Assembly: GCA_043802425.1 (NCBI GenBank)
Contig: JAZDLA010000040.1
Coordinates: 1-6,207, forward strand
DNA: 6,207 nt
Reading direction: 5' to 3'
From: JAGUYA01 sp043802425
GTDB lineage: Bacteria > Omnitrophota > Gorgyraeia > Gygaellales > Profunditerraquicolaceae
Shown here: positions 4,845 through 6,207 of the stretch, in pieces
Layout: every line of letters begins with the position of its first letter
Numbering within the stretch: position 1 is the first letter of the stretch
Notes under the pieces: model-generated
Told to the model about the DNA's origin: nothing
What the model saw: only the letters and a program-made list of their open reading frames with translations
Database searches by the model: none
Program-made: the position numbers and the translations under genes

Positions 4845-6207
4845 TGCCTCGGCGTAAAGATATTAAAAGGGTTCTTATGATTGGTTCAGGTCCCATCGTG
4901 ATCGGACAGGCCTGTGAATTTGATTATTCCGGCTCTCAGGCTTGCAAGGCCTTAAGAGAAGAGGGTTATTTTACGATTTTGGTTAATTCTAACCCCGCCA
5001 CGATTATGACTGACCCGGGCATGGCAGATGTTACCTATATAGAGCCGTTGACTATAGAAATGGTAACCAAGATTATTGCCAAAGAAAAGCCCGACGCAAT
5101 ATTGCCTACACTGGGCGGCCAGACAGGTTTGAATCTAGCCTTCTTTTTAATGAAGAAAGGGATCTTGAAAAAATATAAGGTGGAGTCTATCGGGGCTTCG
5201 GTAACAGCCATTGCCTGCGCCGAAGACCGCGAGCTTTTTAAAAAAGCCATGCAGGAGATCGGGGTGGATGTGCCTAAAAGCGGCATCGCTACCTCGGTTG
5301 AGCAGGGTATGAAGATCGGCCTGGATATCGGTTTCCCCCTGATCTTACGTCCCGCATATTGTTTAGGCGGCAGTGGCGGGGCCACAGCCTATAATAAGGA
5401 AGAGCTGGAAAAATTCCTGAATAAAGGTTTAGAGACTAGCCCGGTGCACCAAATCCTGGTAGAACAATCTGTCTTGGGCTGGAAAGAGATTGAGTTTGAA
5501 GTGATGCGTGACTGCGTAGATAATGTGATTATGATTACTTCCATGGAGAATGTGGATCCTATGGGTGTGCATACCGGGGATAGCATCGTTGTTGCGCCCA
5601 GCCAGACCCTGACTACCGAAGAATACAATAATTTTGTGAATCTTTCCAAGAGGATAATCCGTAGGGTCGGAATAAGCGGGGGGGGCGCGAATATCCAGTT
5701 TGCCCAGAATCCTAATAATGGCCATATCGTAATCATTGAAGTAAATCCCAGGCTCTCCCGCTCTTCTGCCTTAGCATCGAAGGCTACTGGATTTCCTATT
5801 GCCATAGTCGCGACAAAGCTGGCGGTTGGCTTGACGCTTCCGGAAGTAATGAACCAGATTACCGGCAAGACCACCTCCTTTTTTGAGCCTACAGTGGATT
5901 ACTGCGTATTTAAAATCTGCCGGTTCACCTTTGAGAAATTCGGCCAGACAGAGCGCATCCTGAACACTTCGATGAAGGCAGTAGGGGAAGCGATGTCCAT
6001 CGGTAGAAATTTTAAAGAGGCCTTTCAGAAAGGTATCCGTTCCCTTGAAATCGGCCGCTTTGGTTTCGGCGCTGACGGCAAAGATAAGATTAGTGACGAA
6101 ATGCTCAAGAAACCGGATAGCGGTCTATTGAAACAGATAAAAGATAAGATCCGTATACCTAATGACGAAAGGCTCTTTTATATCCGCTATGGCTTAAAGG
6201 CGGGTCT
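4844..6207 (+). CDS. carB: Carbamoyl-phosphate synthase large subunit, 5' part
   Basis: The first 454 codons of the large subunit (normally about 1,070 residues), cut by the window end. It starts at ATG in a TAATG overlap with the carA stop. CarB makes carbamoyl phosphate from bicarbonate, ammonia and two ATP; the N-terminal half seen here forms carboxyphosphate and carbamate. The opening MPRRKDIKRVLMIGSGPIVIGQ and EFDYSGSQACKALREEGY are nearly identical to E. coli, and residue numbering runs in register with that protein. Nucleotide and metal residues are in place: Arg129, Arg169, GGSGG (175-179), Glu215, His243, Gln285, Glu299 and Asn301 (IIEVNPRLSRSSALASKATG region). The position of E. coli Glu208 is Gln, preceded by Glu207; my impression, not checked, is that other bacterial CarB proteins also read EQS here. 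The visible part ends in the oligomerisation domain. No defect is seen, in contrast to the degenerate CarA partner. The synthase, allosteric and second ATP-grasp regions lie outside the window. Confidence 0.97.
   Translation, partial: MPRRKDIKRVLMIGSGPIVIGQACEFDYSGSQACKALREEGYFTILVNSNPATIMTDPGMADVTYIEPLTIEMVTKIIAKEKPDAILPTLGGQTGLNLAFFLMKKGILKKYKVESIGASVTAIACAEDRELFKKAMQEIGVDVPKSGIATSVEQGMKIGLDIGFPLILRPAYCLGGSGGATAYNKEELEKFLNKGLETSPVHQILVEQSVLGWKEIEFEVMRDCVDNVIMITSMENVDPMGVHTGDSIVVAPSQTLTTEEYNNFVNLSKRIIRRVGISGGGANIQFAQNPNNGHIVIIEVNPRLSRSSALASKATGFPIAIVATKLAVGLTLPEVMNQITGKTTSFFEPTVDYCVFKICRFTFEKFGQTERILNTSMKAVGEAMSIGRNFKEAFQKGIRSLEIGRFGFGADGKDKISDEMLKKPDSGLLKQIKDKIRIPNDERLFYIRYGLKAG

Noticed and set aside
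4845..6207. Minus-strand open frames opposite carB
   Set aside because: They are antisense shadows of a highly conserved gene that is open to the end of the window on the + strand.

Overview
The window carries a single-direction gene block for the first three steps of de novo pyrimidine synthesis. It is probably from an uncultured bacterium. The bacterial style shows in tightly packed genes with Shine-Dalgarno sites, overlapping starts, separate CarA and CarB subunits and a type I dihydroorotase. A lineage such as Candidatus Omnitrophota would fit the gene mix (an archaeal-like EndoQ and a tRNA lacking an encoded CCA), but this is a loose impression and no marker here decides it.

Layout, all on the + strand: the 3' end of pyrB (aspartate carbamoyltransferase, cut by the window start); pyrC (dihydroorotase), overlapping pyrB by 17 bases; an EndoQ-type PHP endonuclease; a tRNA-Arg(CCG) beginning 3 bases after the EndoQ stop codon; a roughly 180-base noncoding element with imperfect inverted ends and internal hairpins; a small LOG/SLOG-fold protein (TIGR00725-like); carA; and the first 454 codons of carB, which overlaps carA by one base and runs off the end.

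CarA and CarB make carbamoyl phosphate, PyrB joins it to aspartate, and PyrC closes the ring to dihydroorotate. The main surprise is CarA. Its fold and most conserved motifs are intact, but all three members of the glutaminase triad are missing: the nucleophile Cys is Ser250, the His is Tyr336, and the Glu is lost next to a one-residue deletion. The oxyanion-loop motif also carries an extra residue. The predicted enzyme cannot take nitrogen from glutamine and should depend on free ammonia or on another amidotransferase. CarB looks normal over the part visible.

Secondary points of interest are the EndoQ repair enzyme inside a pyrimidine operon, with a C-terminal QLNLF that resembles a bacterial sliding-clamp-binding motif, and the palindromic element after the tRNA, which looks like a dispersed repeat.
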